Positions 50,773-59,731 of a DNA stretch of 64,000 nt are shown in pieces. The stretch lies in assembly GCA_964488865.1 (NCBI GenBank), contig CAZAWR010000028.1, positions 34,979 through 98,978 of the forward strand, in the 5' to 3' direction. Source of the stretch: MWCO01 sp964488865. Its GTDB lineage: Bacteria; Myxococcota_A; Polyangia; Polyangiales; Polyangiaceae. Below the pieces are notes generated by a model, which was not told the DNA's origin, searched no databases, and saw only the letters and a program-made list of their open reading frames with translations. The first letter of the stretch is position 1; each line of letters opens with the position of its first letter. The position numbers were made by a program, and so were the translations under genes.

Positions 50773-53250
50773 TCAGCCGTCCCGAAACAACCCAGCCAGC
50801 ACGCCGCCCCGGCGCGAGCCGTCGAGGGCCGGGAAAGGCACCGTGCGCAGCCCATCGACCCCATGCGCCAGCTCCACCCCGTCGCCGGCCCAACCACCGT
50901 CACGCTGGTCCACCACTAGCACGCGCTCCCCGCTGCACACGAGAAACCCACGCTCCGAGCCGTCCGCCAGGTCCCATACGACCACCCGGTCGCTCGTGTC
51001 ATGCCCCAACGCCACGTGCGAAGCCGGGTGAACCCCGTCCACCACGCATCCAGGCTCCCCCAACCACGCGACGAACGCGTCCCGCCGCACGTCCCAGACC
51101 CGAACGGGCTCGTCGGCGGCTCGCGCGAGCAACAACCGACCGTCGGGTGAGAAGAGGACCTGCTTGACGGGTCGCTGAAGTGCCAGCCTCGTGGTCACCT
51201 GGCCGCTGTCGACATCCCACAACGTGACGTGTCCCTCCTCGTCGCCTGTCGCCAGCATGCGGGCATCCGGGCTGAGGGCCAGGGCGTAGGTAATCGCAAG
51301 GTGAGAATCGAGGGGGCCGAGACTCCTGCCGGTGCGAGCGTCCCACAAGCGGACCTTCCCGTCGGCTCTCGACGCGGCCACCAGGTTCCCATCGAGCGTG
51401 AGCGCGGCCGCCATCGGATCCCCGACCGCGATCTGGACGCGTTCGCCCGTCTCGACGTTCACGATCGTCATGCCGTCCTCGCCGAGCACGGCAAGAGAGT
51501 CCCCGCCGCCCGGGTTGGGCCGCACCTTCGCCCGAAGGAGCCCGCACACCTCCGTCCCCCGGCACATCACGGCGCACGACGTCACCGTGAACGGCGTGCC
51601 GCGGCTGGTGAAGCCCACGGTGCAAAGCGAGCCGAGCCCCGCCGGGGTCGATTCGACACGCGCGCCGTCTTGAACGCTGAACACCTCAGTTCGGGGCCGC
51701 CCCAGGTCCGACCGCCCGTAACCGACCACGATCCGCTGACCGCACGGAGAGATGGCGGCTCCCACCGGCCGGTCCAGGTCGGAGCCGAGCTCGTGTCGCG
51801 CCTGCATCGCAACCGTCAACACCTGTGGCGCGTGGTGGCGCAAACCAACCGCCACGTGCTCCCCGTCGGGGTGCGCGGACAGCGAGTACACGGTGTCGCT
51901 GCTCAGGCCCAGCGCTTCCGGTCGACCGCCGAAGGTGGCGACCCGCAGGCTCGGCCCCTGGTCCGTGCCCCCGAAGTACAGGCGGGACCCTGTCGGGTCG
52001 AACGCGAGCGCATAGGTGCGCCCCCGGGGCGGCGCCTGGCCACCCAGGCGTTGGCCGTCTGACAGGCTCCAGCGGGCCACCAGGCCTTCGCCTGCCGCGG
52101 CCAGGACCTCTCCCATAGGGGAGAAGGCCAGCGCCGTCACGCCTTTCGGGGACCGCCCGAACGCGAGCTCTCGCACCGGCCGGCCTTGGTCGTCCGAAAG
52201 CAGCACCGTGTCGTCTCCCCAGCTTGCGGTCGCGAACAGCCGACCGTTCGGATGGAACGCGATAGCCGCCACCGTCCCCCTACGCTCGATCGTCGCCACT
52301 TCCTCGCCGCCCCGCGCTCGGACCAACCGGACCACACGCGATGACCCCCCAGCGGCCAGCAACGCCCCATCCGGCGAGAGCGCGATCGCCTCCAGGTGGC
52401 GGTCGTCGTAGTGCCATCGCCCAAGACACCGACGCTCGGCCAGGTGCCACAGCGAGGCGACTCCGTCGCTTCCCGACAGCGCAAGCAGCGCTCCCGCGCG
52501 GTCCCAGCAGAGCGCCTTCGCGGCCACGGGCAAGGTCATCACGGCACGACCCGTGGCGAGTTCCCAGATTCGCGTGCCGCGCTCCGAACCCGTGGCAAGC
52601 AGCGCACCGTCTGGCCGGTAGGCCACGGCGGAGACCTTGTCGTCGCCGCGCCCCGGGGTCACTACCACCAGGCGAGCAGGTCGCGTGCCGGGCTCCCAGC
52701 GCTCGAGGGTTCGTGATCGAAGGGGCGGCTTCGGTTTCCATCGCTCGAGAATCTCCGGCGGCGCAACGGTGTCCGGCCCCACGATCGGGGGAACCAGCAG
52801 GCCATCGAACGTGCAATTGACGAACGTCGCTCCCGAGACCCGCTGCCCCTCGAGGTTCGCGCCCCTGAAGCTGCACGACTCGAATCGCGTGCCGCGCGCC
52901 GTCGCCAGATCCAGCACCCTGTTCTTTCGGCAGATCTCCGCGTTGTCGAACGAGCAGCGCACGAAGCGCGCGCCGTCGAGCACGTTGTCCCAGAGGCGCG
53001 TCCCCCGGAAGCTCGTGTCCTCCACCACCGCCCCTTCCCACCCGGAACGCAGCACCGTCGCCACTTCGAAATCGCACCGGGTCAGGTGCGCCCGCTGGAA
53101 GTGCACGTGCTCGAGCCGCAGGTCGCGAAACGACTTGCCCTCCAGACGTTGCCCGGCATGGCTCGCCAAGATGACCAACCGCTGATGGCTCGACGGTCCC
53201 GCTCCGCTCGACACCGTGCCGATGCTACCCGAAGGAGTGTCGTGATACAA
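50773..53250 (-). CDS. Pentapeptide-repeat plus WD40 beta-propeller protein
   Basis: The protein has up to 825 residues. Residues about 35-155 are pentapeptide repeats (LEGKSFRDLRLEHVHFQRAH, then ARFVRCSFDNAE and ANLEGQRVSGATFVNCTF). From about 200 to the end are two propellers' worth of WD40 repeats (ALLATGSERGTRIWELATGR and ARMLATGDEEGHVTLWDVDS). No signal peptide is present. The frame opens with TTG at 53250. A GTG at 53214 is an alternative, and it would leave more room for the promoter of the divergent gene only 34 bases away. The fusion suggests a protein-interaction scaffold. No kinase or caspase domain is attached. Confidence 0.87.
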   Translation of the reverse strand: MYHDTPSGSIGTVSSGAGPSSHQRLVILASHAGQRLEGKSFRDLRLEHVHFQRAHLTRCDFEVATVLRSGWEGAVVEDTSFRGTRLWDNVLDGARFVRCSFDNAEICRKNRVLDLATARGTRFESCSFRGANLEGQRVSGATFVNCTFDGLLVPPIVGPDTVAPPEILERWKPKPPLRSRTLERWEPGTRPARLVVVTPGRGDDKVSAVAYRPDGALLATGSERGTRIWELATGRAVMTLPVAAKALCWDRAGALLALSGSDGVASLWHLAERRCLGRWHYDDRHLEAIALSPDGALLAAGGSSRVVRLVRARGGEEVATIERRGTVAAIAFHPNGRLFATASWGDDTVLLSDDQGRPVRELAFGRSPKGVTALAFSPMGEVLAAAGEGLVARWSLSDGQRLGGQAPPRGRTYALAFDPTGSRLYFGGTDQGPSLRVATFGGRPEALGLSSDTVYSLSAHPDGEHVAVGLRHHAPQVLTVAMQARHELGSDLDRPVGAAISPCGQRIVVGYGRSDLGRPRTEVFSVQDGARVESTPAGLGSLCTVGFTSRGTPFTVTSCAVMCRGTEVCGLLRAKVRPNPGGGDSLAVLGEDGMTIVNVETGERVQIAVGDPMAAALTLDGNLVAASRADGKVRLWDARTGRSLGPLDSHLAITYALALSPDARMLATGDEEGHVTLWDVDSGQVTTRLALQRPVKQVLFSPDGRLLLARAADEPVRVWDVRRDAFVAWLGEPGCVVDGVHPASHVALGHDTSDRVVVWDLADGSERGFLVCSGERVLVVDQRDGGWAGDGVELAHGVDGLRTVPFPALDGSRRGGVLAGLFRDG

Positions 53251-53284
53251 TCCGTGACCAGTTCACGGGAAGGTGAAGGCAAGG

Positions 53285-53935
53285 ATGGGTCTCTCTCTCT
53301 CACGCAATCGCTCCCTGTGGGTCGTCGCCCTCGGCGCGTGGTTTCTATCAGCCTGCTGCGCAGCACCCTCGCCTGCGACAGCGGCATCCGGCCCTTCGCC
53401 CTCCGGGTTCTTCAATGGCGTCTGTCACGGAGCGCTGATGCTCGTGGATGGGATTCGGATCGCGGCGGGCGCTCCCATTGCCCTGTACGACGTCGTGAAC
53501 ACGGGGTGGGGCTACGACGCGGGGTTTCTGCTTGGTTCCATGCTCTTCGGCGGGGTCTTCCTCACCGTGCTGCGGGCGGGGTTGAGTTGGCTGCTCGCCG
53601 CGAGCATGGGCGACGAGATCGTGAAGTCGGTGGTGGGCAACGTGATCAGCGCGTTGTTCATCGGGGTGGCGTTCCTGCTGGCGGATTGGTCGCACCTTGT
53701 GCCGCGCGTCGTGGGCGAGCTCTGGCAGGCCCCGGCGTGCGGGGTTGGGCTGGGCGCTTGGCACCGGGTGACGGCACTGTTCGCGCTCGTTGGGCAACTG
53801 GTGTTCGACGATCTCGCCATCTACCAGGTGGGGTGTTCGGCGGGGTACTCCATCGGGTACGTCTTACCGCAAGCGATCTTTGGGGTGCTGGCGATGGTCG
53901 TGTTCGTCACGGGGTGGAAGACCTCGAGACGTTGA
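53285..53935 (+). CDS. Polytopic membrane protein of unknown function
   Basis: The ATG at 53285 has an AAGG-type ribosome-binding site; a GTG at 53273 is in frame. The 216 residues begin with a signal-like segment (SLWVVALGAWFLSACC) and carry about four hydrophobic helices. These include FLLGSMLFGGVFLTVL, VVGNVISALFIGVAFLLADW and YVLPQAIFGVLAMVVFVTGW. No family is recognised. It is transcribed divergently from the pentapeptide-WD40 gene. Confidence 0.75.
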   Translation: MGLSLSRNRSLWVVALGAWFLSACCAAPSPATAASGPSPSGFFNGVCHGALMLVDGIRIAAGAPIALYDVVNTGWGYDAGFLLGSMLFGGVFLTVLRAGLSWLLAASMGDEIVKSVVGNVISALFIGVAFLLADWSHLVPRVVGELWQAPACGVGLGAWHRVTALFALVGQLVFDDLAIYQVGCSAGYSIGYVLPQAIFGVLAMVVFVTGWKTSRR

Positions 53936-53968
53936 GGGGAGCCCTGGCTGCCCTTCAGGTGCCCCTCG

Positions 53969-55306
53969 TCAGCCGGCCTCCGCCGCGTCCCGCGACATCT
54001 TTCCGTAGGCCTTCGCGAACTCCGGCCCGAAGACCAGCCCGAAGATCCTCTTCTCCCCATCCTGCAAGTCGCCGTGCCGGGCGCAGTAGACCTTCCAGAG
54101 CTCCTTGAAGCGGAACATGCCCGAGAAGACGCCCTTGGTGGGCAGGTCCGCCTCGATTCGGGCGGGCGAGATCTCCTCCACGATGGACTGCACACCGCGA
54201 ACTACACCGCGCAGCACGGCGATCTGGTGGATCATCACGTCCGCGAAGACCCCCTCGATCGCCTTGCGCGCCCCGGGCGCCTCGCTCCGCCAGTCGAGAA
54301 GCCGCGCCGCGAGCGTCGACGGGCTCCCCGCCGTCTTCACCAGCTTCGCCGTGTCGTACTGTGACCACACGCGCTCCCTGCGCTGCTTCAGGTCCATCTC
54401 CGTTCGGAAGGACTCGCACCCGTCGCGCAGCAGGATGAACGACGACAGGAACGCGTCGAGCACCTCCCGTAGCTTGGACAGGAACTGCAACACGTCCTCT
54501 TCGCGCTGGAGCTCCGGTTGTTCGGGGACATAGTGGTGCGCGAGCTCGGTCACGGCTTGCAGGGCGACGTACTCGAGGAGGCGACGGCGACCGGCCGGGT
54601 CCCCGTCGGGAGGCAGGGAACGGCGCAAGAGGCGCGAGAACCCGGCGTCTTTCTCGAGGGAGGGCAGGGCGTCTCGCGCCCACAGCAGCAGCGCCCCCCG
54701 CTGTTCGGGCGAAAGCTCAGCTCCCCGCGCCTCGAGCGCCTGGACAAGCTCGTGGGAGGACAGCTTCACCGCGTCGATGAACCGTTCCAGATCGTCGTCG
54801 ACGCCGACGGGACGCAGCTCGGTGGGGCCATCCTCGAGCTGGGCGGCTTCCTTGGCGAGCAGCTCGGCGGCAATGCCGGCCAGGCTCTCCTCGTAGCGCG
54901 TGGAGCGGTGTGGGCGTACTTGCGGCTCCGCGGTCCAGGCCCCCCGCTTGGCCTGCTGCTCCACGATGCGGTCGGGGTCCACCTCCTCGAGCGCCACCTG
55001 GAAACCCAGGGTGGATATCTGGAACTGAAACCCCGCCTTCTCGAGGTCGACCAGCTCGTGCGCGGGCGCCCGCCCGTCTCGCACCATCGTCCCATTGCGA
55101 CTTCCCAGGTCTCGCAACATGAGTCGCCCGTCGTGCTCCTCGATCACGGCGTGGAATTCGGATACGTGGGGCTTGGATAGCTGCACGTCGTTGAGGGGAT
55201 GGCGACCGATCCGCACGGGGAATACCGCGTGGGTCACCTGGAAGCTCGTGCGAAAGTCCGTGTCCACGATCTTGATGCGTACGCCGATTGCCAAGTTCTG
55301 CCTCAC
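53969..55306 (-). CDS. FHA-domain protein resembling T6SS-associated TagH/ImpI
   Basis: The protein has about 445 residues from a GTG at 55306 (VRQNLAIGVRIKIV); a GTG at 55318 is also possible. An FHA domain lies at about 10-110 (FPVRIGRHPLNDVQLSKPHV, then LRDLGSRNGTMV) and would bind phosphothreonine peptides. The C-terminal helical region ends with the TagH-like signature KELWKVYCARHGDLQDGEKR, then FGLVFGPEFAKAYGKM. In type VI secretion loci this protein links Ser/Thr phosphorylation to assembly. No other T6SS gene lies in the window, so it is either an orphan or acts in trans. Confidence 0.85.
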   Translation of the reverse strand: MRQNLAIGVRIKIVDTDFRTSFQVTHAVFPVRIGRHPLNDVQLSKPHVSEFHAVIEEHDGRLMLRDLGSRNGTMVRDGRAPAHELVDLEKAGFQFQISTLGFQVALEEVDPDRIVEQQAKRGAWTAEPQVRPHRSTRYEESLAGIAAELLAKEAAQLEDGPTELRPVGVDDDLERFIDAVKLSSHELVQALEARGAELSPEQRGALLLWARDALPSLEKDAGFSRLLRRSLPPDGDPAGRRRLLEYVALQAVTELAHHYVPEQPELQREEDVLQFLSKLREVLDAFLSSFILLRDGCESFRTEMDLKQRRERVWSQYDTAKLVKTAGSPSTLAARLLDWRSEAPGARKAIEGVFADVMIHQIAVLRGVVRGVQSIVEEISPARIEADLPTKGVFSGMFRFKELWKVYCARHGDLQDGEKRIFGLVFGPEFAKAYGKMSRDAAEAG

Positions 55307-55459
55307 GTCTGCTGCCACGGGGTCCCGGAAGCCTAGCGAAGAATGATCGCGAAGTCCCTCGTGCTGTTTCGCGCCGCGCATCGGACGACTTTCATCGACT
55401 GCGGGCTTGACGCCGGATCGATTGAATGTGTACAACGCAAGTCTAGAAATAGGAAATCG

Positions 55460-55969
55460 ATGATGAGGATGGGTGACGAAAACGGGGGACCCGAGAGCAA
55501 GCGGGTCGTTGTGGAGTCGATCAAGCAACGCTTCACGAATGACGAGTGGGCTGCCATTCGGAACGGGCCGATGCTTGCCGGCATGGGCGCTGCCGCCCTC
55601 GACACCTCCCTCGCAGCATTCGCCAGGCAGGTGGCCGCGCTGACCATGACCCTCGAGGCTGCCGTCGGTCGCTATGACCACGACGCCCTCGTCACGACCC
55701 TCCTGTACGAAGTCGGTACCGCCGAAGAGTCGCGCGATCGGGAGGACCTCTCCCTCGACATAACCGTCGAACGCCTGGAGCAGGCTGTCGCCGCCGTGCG
55801 AGGGAAAGCGCCCGAGCACGAGCGATGCTACCGAACGCTGTTGCGGGAGGTGGCACAGATCGCGGCGAGGGCATCCGGCCCCCCGATCCTCGAAGGCTCA
55901 GCCGCCCTGACCGAGCCCCAGGCCCGCTTCCTCACGCGCTTCAAGTCCGTCCTCGGCTTCGACGACTGA
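55460..55969 (+). CDS. Hypothetical helical protein
   Basis: From the ATG at 55460 (MMRMGDENGG) the protein has 169 residues, is mostly helical and acidic, and lacks a signal peptide or membrane segment. Blocks such as MTLEAAVGRYDHDALVTTLL and ITVERLEQAVAAVRGKAPEH suggest a helical bundle. A possible promoter with TTGAAT (55422) and TAGAAA (55444) lies just upstream, but its spacing to the ATG is very short. The gene is divergent from the FHA protein gene. No family is recognised. Confidence 0.7.
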   Translation: MMRMGDENGGPESKRVVVESIKQRFTNDEWAAIRNGPMLAGMGAAALDTSLAAFARQVAALTMTLEAAVGRYDHDALVTTLLYEVGTAEESRDREDLSLDITVERLEQAVAAVRGKAPEHERCYRTLLREVAQIAARASGPPILEGSAALTEPQARFLTRFKSVLGFDD

Positions 55970-55981
55970 ACCGTAGCCGGA

Positions 55982-57598
55982 TCAGGGCAGGAGCGATAGC
56001 ACGAACCCGTCTACGTCCGGGTCCGACGCCACCAGCTTGTGGAGGTCGTGCCCAAGGACCGACAGGCTCTGCGCGAACGACCCCGTCACGACGACCTGCG
56101 AGGCAGGGCCCTCCTCCATGTGACTGACGTCGTCGTCGCCAGGTCCTCCGAAGGGAATGGCCCCCAGCAGGTTTCCGCTCTTGTCGAGGCGCAGGAGGAC
56201 GATGTCCCGCCCCGCGGCCGTGACCGGGCCGAACCCGAAGTCCACTTCCCCGCGAAACGTGCCCACCACGAACACATCGCCACTCGCGGTGACCAGGACC
56301 CGGTGCCCCGAGTCGGCGAAGCTGCCGCCGAAGGACCGCGCCCACAGGCACTTCCCCGCGAGGTCGTGCCGGGAAACGAACATGTCGAAGTCCCCGTCGC
56401 TGCCAACCGCCTGGTCGTCGAAATGGAAGTCTCCCATGAACTCCCCGGTCAGGTAGATCGCGTCGGAGGTGACGAACACCCCGTGTCCCCCTTGCGGCTC
56501 CCCGTCCCCGTAGACCTTCGCGAAGCTGACCTCGCCCGTCGGGCTCGACGCGGCGAGCAGGATGTCCGTTCCCCCTTCCGCGGTGACTGCCTTGCCACCT
56601 ATCGCGAAGTTGCCCTCGGCCTCTCCCGTGAACGCCACCACCGTCCCGCGGCTGTGAATGTCCAGCACCGTCTGCTTGCCGGAGTCGCCGAACGACGCCG
56701 CCCAGTTGGTGCTGCTGTACAGGCGAGACACGAACCCGTCTTCGTTCCCCACGCTGCTCAAGTTCTGGCTGGCGACGGACAGGTCACCTCGGAAGTATCC
56801 CGCCACGAGCGGCGAATCACCTGTGAGCGCGACCCGCCCCCAGGGGGAGTTGTCACCCGGGCCGCCGAGTCGGAAGGCGCTATTGGCCTCTCCGTCGTTG
56901 GCGAATCTCGCGACGAACCCGTCGAAGGTCCCGTCTGTTCCCGCGGTGAGGGGCGTAGGCCCTAGGGTCATTGTGCCCTTGAACATCCCCGCAGCGTAGA
57001 TCGTACCACTGCCATCCACGGCCACCGAAGCCGACAGGTAGGCTTCTCCCGTTCCCCCGTAGGTTTTGAGCCAGGACACGCTGCCCGTGGCGTCCAACTG
57101 GGACACGAAAAAGCGTGCTGTGATAGTTGGCAGTCCGGTGTCGTTGCCAATCAGAATCTCTTTGCCGTAGTGGCCGGCGACGATGACGCCTTCGGGGGAT
57201 CGATGCACGCCGGTGGGCCGCTGGCCGCCCGACCCGTGGATTCCCACGAGCCACGCCACGTGGGGATCAGGAGGACCTCCCCCACTGCCCGCGGCACCCG
57301 CCGCGCCGCCCGCTGCCCCTCCGCTCCCGCCCGTGGCCGTTCCCCCGGTGCCTCCGCTCCCACCCGTGGCCGTGCCGCCTGTGCCTGCCACGCCACCCGT
57401 CCCGATGCCGCCCGTCCCCCCGGCGCCTCCGGACCCGCCCGTCTCTGCTCCGCCGCTCCCGGAAGCCGCTCCGGTGCCACCGGTCGAACCGCCCGCCCCC
57501 GCGGTGCCGGACTGAAACTCGTCGCCTCCACAGGCAGGAAGCCACGCGACCGTCACAAGCAACGTCGCACCGCGGAGAATCGAACGTGCTGCATGCAT
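55982..57598 (-). CDS. Beta-propeller (SBBP-like) lipoprotein with Gly-Thr-rich linker
   Basis: The ATG at 57598 gives 538 residues with a lipoprotein signal (MHAARSILRGATLLVTVAWL then PAC). A (GGTGGxA/S)n linker follows at about 30-110, then repeating blades of the SBBP/SO2946-like type (GTIYAAGMFKGTMTLG, DVFVVGTFRGEVDFGFGP). It is displayed on the surface and no enzyme motif is seen. Longer upstream starts lack a signal peptide. It converges with the helical protein gene, with 12 bases between stops. Confidence 0.87.
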   Translation of the reverse strand: MHAARSILRGATLLVTVAWLPACGGDEFQSGTAGAGGSTGGTGAASGSGGAETGGSGGAGGTGGIGTGGVAGTGGTATGGSGGTGGTATGGSGGAAGGAAGAAGSGGGPPDPHVAWLVGIHGSGGQRPTGVHRSPEGVIVAGHYGKEILIGNDTGLPTITARFFVSQLDATGSVSWLKTYGGTGEAYLSASVAVDGSGTIYAAGMFKGTMTLGPTPLTAGTDGTFDGFVARFANDGEANSAFRLGGPGDNSPWGRVALTGDSPLVAGYFRGDLSVASQNLSSVGNEDGFVSRLYSSTNWAASFGDSGKQTVLDIHSRGTVVAFTGEAEGNFAIGGKAVTAEGGTDILLAASSPTGEVSFAKVYGDGEPQGGHGVFVTSDAIYLTGEFMGDFHFDDQAVGSDGDFDMFVSRHDLAGKCLWARSFGGSFADSGHRVLVTASGDVFVVGTFRGEVDFGFGPVTAAGRDIVLLRLDKSGNLLGAIPFGGPGDDDVSHMEEGPASQVVVTGSFAQSLSVLGHDLHKLVASDPDVDGFVLSLLP

Positions 57599-57700
57599 CG
57601 GGCAACGATAGCGTAGACTGCGGGGGCAGGCCAGACTGAAGGGGGCGAACGGAAGCGACGAGTCGTTCACAATCCGAAGACGCAAGGGCTTCCGGTCTTG

Positions 57701-58333
57701 TCAGAACGAAGTCGGGTCCTGCAGCCACGCGACGGCCGACGACAAACGTCCACCGCTTTCGACCGGCTCGAACCCGAACTTCTGGCCGGACACGGTGGCC
57801 TCGTACATCAACCCGCCTTTGGTGGCTGTGAAGACGGCGACCCCGTGGTCGTAGGCGGCATTCGCGGACGCTCCTGCGGTGACCGCGACGGCGGAGGCTT
57901 GGGCGCCAAGCTCGAAGTTGCCGTTGCGGAAGTCGTCGAGGGTTTGCCGGTCGCGGAAGAAGATGATCTCCGCGTAGGCTTGTCCACCGAGCTGAAAGCC
58001 GAGGGTCAGCTGCGTGAGAGTTGCTTTGCCCACGAGCTCGTTTTGCTCGTACACCTCTCCCTCGCCGTAGGCGCCGCCGATCCCGGCGCCTCCCTTGCCC
58101 ACGGTGGGGAAGACGGCAAACCCATGGGCGCTCTGGAAGAACCCGTCAAGACCCGGGTCGAGCTGTCGCAACCGGTCGATGGTAGCGAGGACTTGGGGGC
58201 TGGGCGTGGCATGGGCGACAGCTTCACCCGAGACCGGCGCATTCGGGGCCTGGGGGTTCCAGCCAGAGCCTCCGCAACCGGACAGTCCGACGAGCGCGAT
58301 GAAGGGGACAAAGAACATATTCTTGCTGTGCAT
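57701..58333 (-). CDS. SYLF/Ysc84-domain lipoprotein
   Basis: This 210-residue protein has a lipoprotein signal (MHSKNMFFVPFIALVGLSGC). The SYLF (Ysc84 actin-binding/lipid-binding) domain follows: GFFQSAHGFAVFPTVGKGGA, GKATLTQLTLGFQLGGQAYA and the end ATKGGLMYEATVSGQKFGFE. Bacterial SYLF lipoproteins bind phospholipid; the precise role is unknown. It stands alone. The gap upstream (58334-58690) holds an inverted repeat and a copy of R1. Confidence 0.92.
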   Translation of the reverse strand: MHSKNMFFVPFIALVGLSGCGGSGWNPQAPNAPVSGEAVAHATPSPQVLATIDRLRQLDPGLDGFFQSAHGFAVFPTVGKGGAGIGGAYGEGEVYEQNELVGKATLTQLTLGFQLGGQAYAEIIFFRDRQTLDDFRNGNFELGAQASAVAVTAGASANAAYDHGVAVFTATKGGLMYEATVSGQKFGFEPVESGGRLSSAVAWLQDPTSF

Positions 58334-58500
58334 GATGATATCTCCTCAGAGCAACGGCCAGATTCGGTACGCGATTCCAGGAGCAATCATGGTGCCAGGC
58401 CGACGCTGATGGAGGGCATGGGGATGTTCGTGCGAAACCTCAGGGGAAATCGGCTCGAAGGCGGAACCTGTCCGGCGGAACATGGCGACGGGATCCACGA

Positions 58501-58527
58501 CACCTGTCCGGTTCACCCGGACAGGTG
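58501..58527. repeat. Perfect 11-bp inverted repeat
   Basis: CACCTGTCCGG and CCGGACAGGTG are separated by five bases. A partial third copy (ACCTGTCCGG) lies at 58466. The repeat sits between divergent lipoprotein genes, so it may be an operator or a hairpin. No T run follows. Confidence 0.6.
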
Positions 58528-58540
58528 ACTCCAACGCAGC

Positions 58541-58610
58541 CACGGAAGTCGCAGAAGCCACAGAAGGGTTCTGGGTTCTGTGCTCTGTGCTCCCTGCGCC
58601 TTCTGTGGTT
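58541..58610. repeat. R1 interspersed repeat, inverted pair
   Basis: GAAGTCGCAGAAGCCACAGA at 58545-58564 and the inverted form GCGCCTTCTGTGGTT at 58596-58610 match the R1 copies at 2541, 5299 and 61487. Together with 58501-58527 they account for much of the gap 58334-58690; no gene is seen there. Confidence 0.7.
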
Positions 58611-58690
58611 CGTTCTCCGCTCTTGGACTCCGGCGGGAACTTGCACCACGGTGTATGCCGGTGGTCTGATCGCCGGCAAGGAGAGACCCG

Positions 58691-59353
58691 ATGCGCACCC
58701 GATTCGCTCTTCCGAGCTTGGCCTTGCTGGGCGCTTTGGCCTGCAATCCACCGAATCTGTACGAGACCCAGGCGGGGTTCCAGCCGCGGTCCCAATCCTA
58801 CACCATCGTTCGCCTCGAGGGAGCTGGGCAAGGGGAGCCGATGCCCAGTCCCTGGGGTCTCATTGACCGGGCCGAACTGCACAGGGTCCTCCAGCCTGTC
58901 GCCACAGCCGAGAGCTACGACATGGTGTTCTTCGAGAAGCGCAACGGGAGCTACGAGGGAGGCGCTGGGACGTACCTGTGGACCGACCCGCCGTCCCCGC
59001 GGCGCGGCAGCGGGTCAGCGGAGGAGCGAGTCCGGCAATACCTCGACCAGTTCGGCAAGGCGCCGCTGGTGAAGCTGCAGCCGGGCGCGCCCGACCTCGG
59101 ATGCCCGTGCGCGCTGCACTCCGTGAAGGAGACCCCGATCCAGCACGAGGGATCCACAGGCTACGAGGTCATGGGCTTCCAGCGGGTGGGGGACCGCGAC
59201 TTCGGCTTCTACCTTGCCGTCTTGCACCGCGCCACTGGCGCGCCGGGCAAGGACCTGCATGTCGTGGTGCTTCAGGTGGCTCCCGCCGAAACGTTCAAGA
59301 ACCTGGTCCAGGACGCGCGCAAGCTGCGCCGCAGGGTTCGCTGGCACGACTGA
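58691..59353 (+). CDS. Hypothetical lipoprotein
   Basis: This 220-residue protein has a short lipoprotein signal (MRTRFALPSLALLGALAC). The mature part is alpha/beta with one Cys pair (LGCPCALHS) and a C-terminal strand-rich stretch (HVVVLQVAPAETFKNLVQDA). No family is recognised. It stands alone, followed by a gap that holds the remnant at 59423. Confidence 0.75.
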   Translation: MRTRFALPSLALLGALACNPPNLYETQAGFQPRSQSYTIVRLEGAGQGEPMPSPWGLIDRAELHRVLQPVATAESYDMVFFEKRNGSYEGGAGTYLWTDPPSPRRGSGSAEERVRQYLDQFGKAPLVKLQPGAPDLGCPCALHSVKETPIQHEGSTGYEVMGFQRVGDRDFGFYLAVLHRATGAPGKDLHVVVLQVAPAETFKNLVQDARKLRRRVRWHD

Positions 59354-59422
59354 CGCCTCCCTTTTGCCCCTTGCGTTGTGTAGCGCCCTTCGTCGACGGT
59401 GGGGCATCGAGGAGAGCTCGCC

Positions 59423-59491
59423 ATGCCCCGTCTTCTTGCCCTCTGCATCGAACGACTCGACGCCTGCGTGCGCCTGTGTGGTGGCTGGTAG
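59423..59491 (+). pseudogene. 5' remnant of an FHA-like protein paralogue
   Basis: The 22 codons from the ATG at 59423 (MPRLLALCIERLDACVRLCG) resemble the start of the gene at 35010 (MPRPLAICLEDLDSL). The upstream bases are also alike (a TTGCCCCTTGC block in both, and GGAGAGCTCGCC against CGGAGACCCCC). The frame then stops at 59489-59491. It is the truncated first part of a lost copy. The rest of 59354-59731 holds nothing else I can identify. Confidence 0.5.
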
Positions 59492-59731
59492 GCCGGCCCG
59501 CGTAACGTGCCTGGTCTTTGCGGCGCAGGTCGCCAGTACAAAAGTAACGCACCGGCACATGTCTTCCTTCTCTTATGAAAGAGGAGCGGGACCGCACTTT
59601 CACTCCTGAAAAGGGGGGGTGGAGACGGCGGATCGCGAAGCCTGTCAGTTCGAACACTTGGCACGATTGGAGTGGGGCTCGATGTTTGCAAAGGGACGGC
59701 AGACCCTTCAGCCTGCTCGAGGTGACACCCC

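Noticed and set aside
53969..55306. Type VI secretion locus
   Set aside because: Only a TagH-like FHA protein is present; no sheath, baseplate, ClpV or Hcp genes lie nearby.
59656..59682. TGGCACGATTGGAG as a sigma-54 promoter
   Set aside because: The GG and GC are not ten bases apart, and there is no TTGC element at -12.
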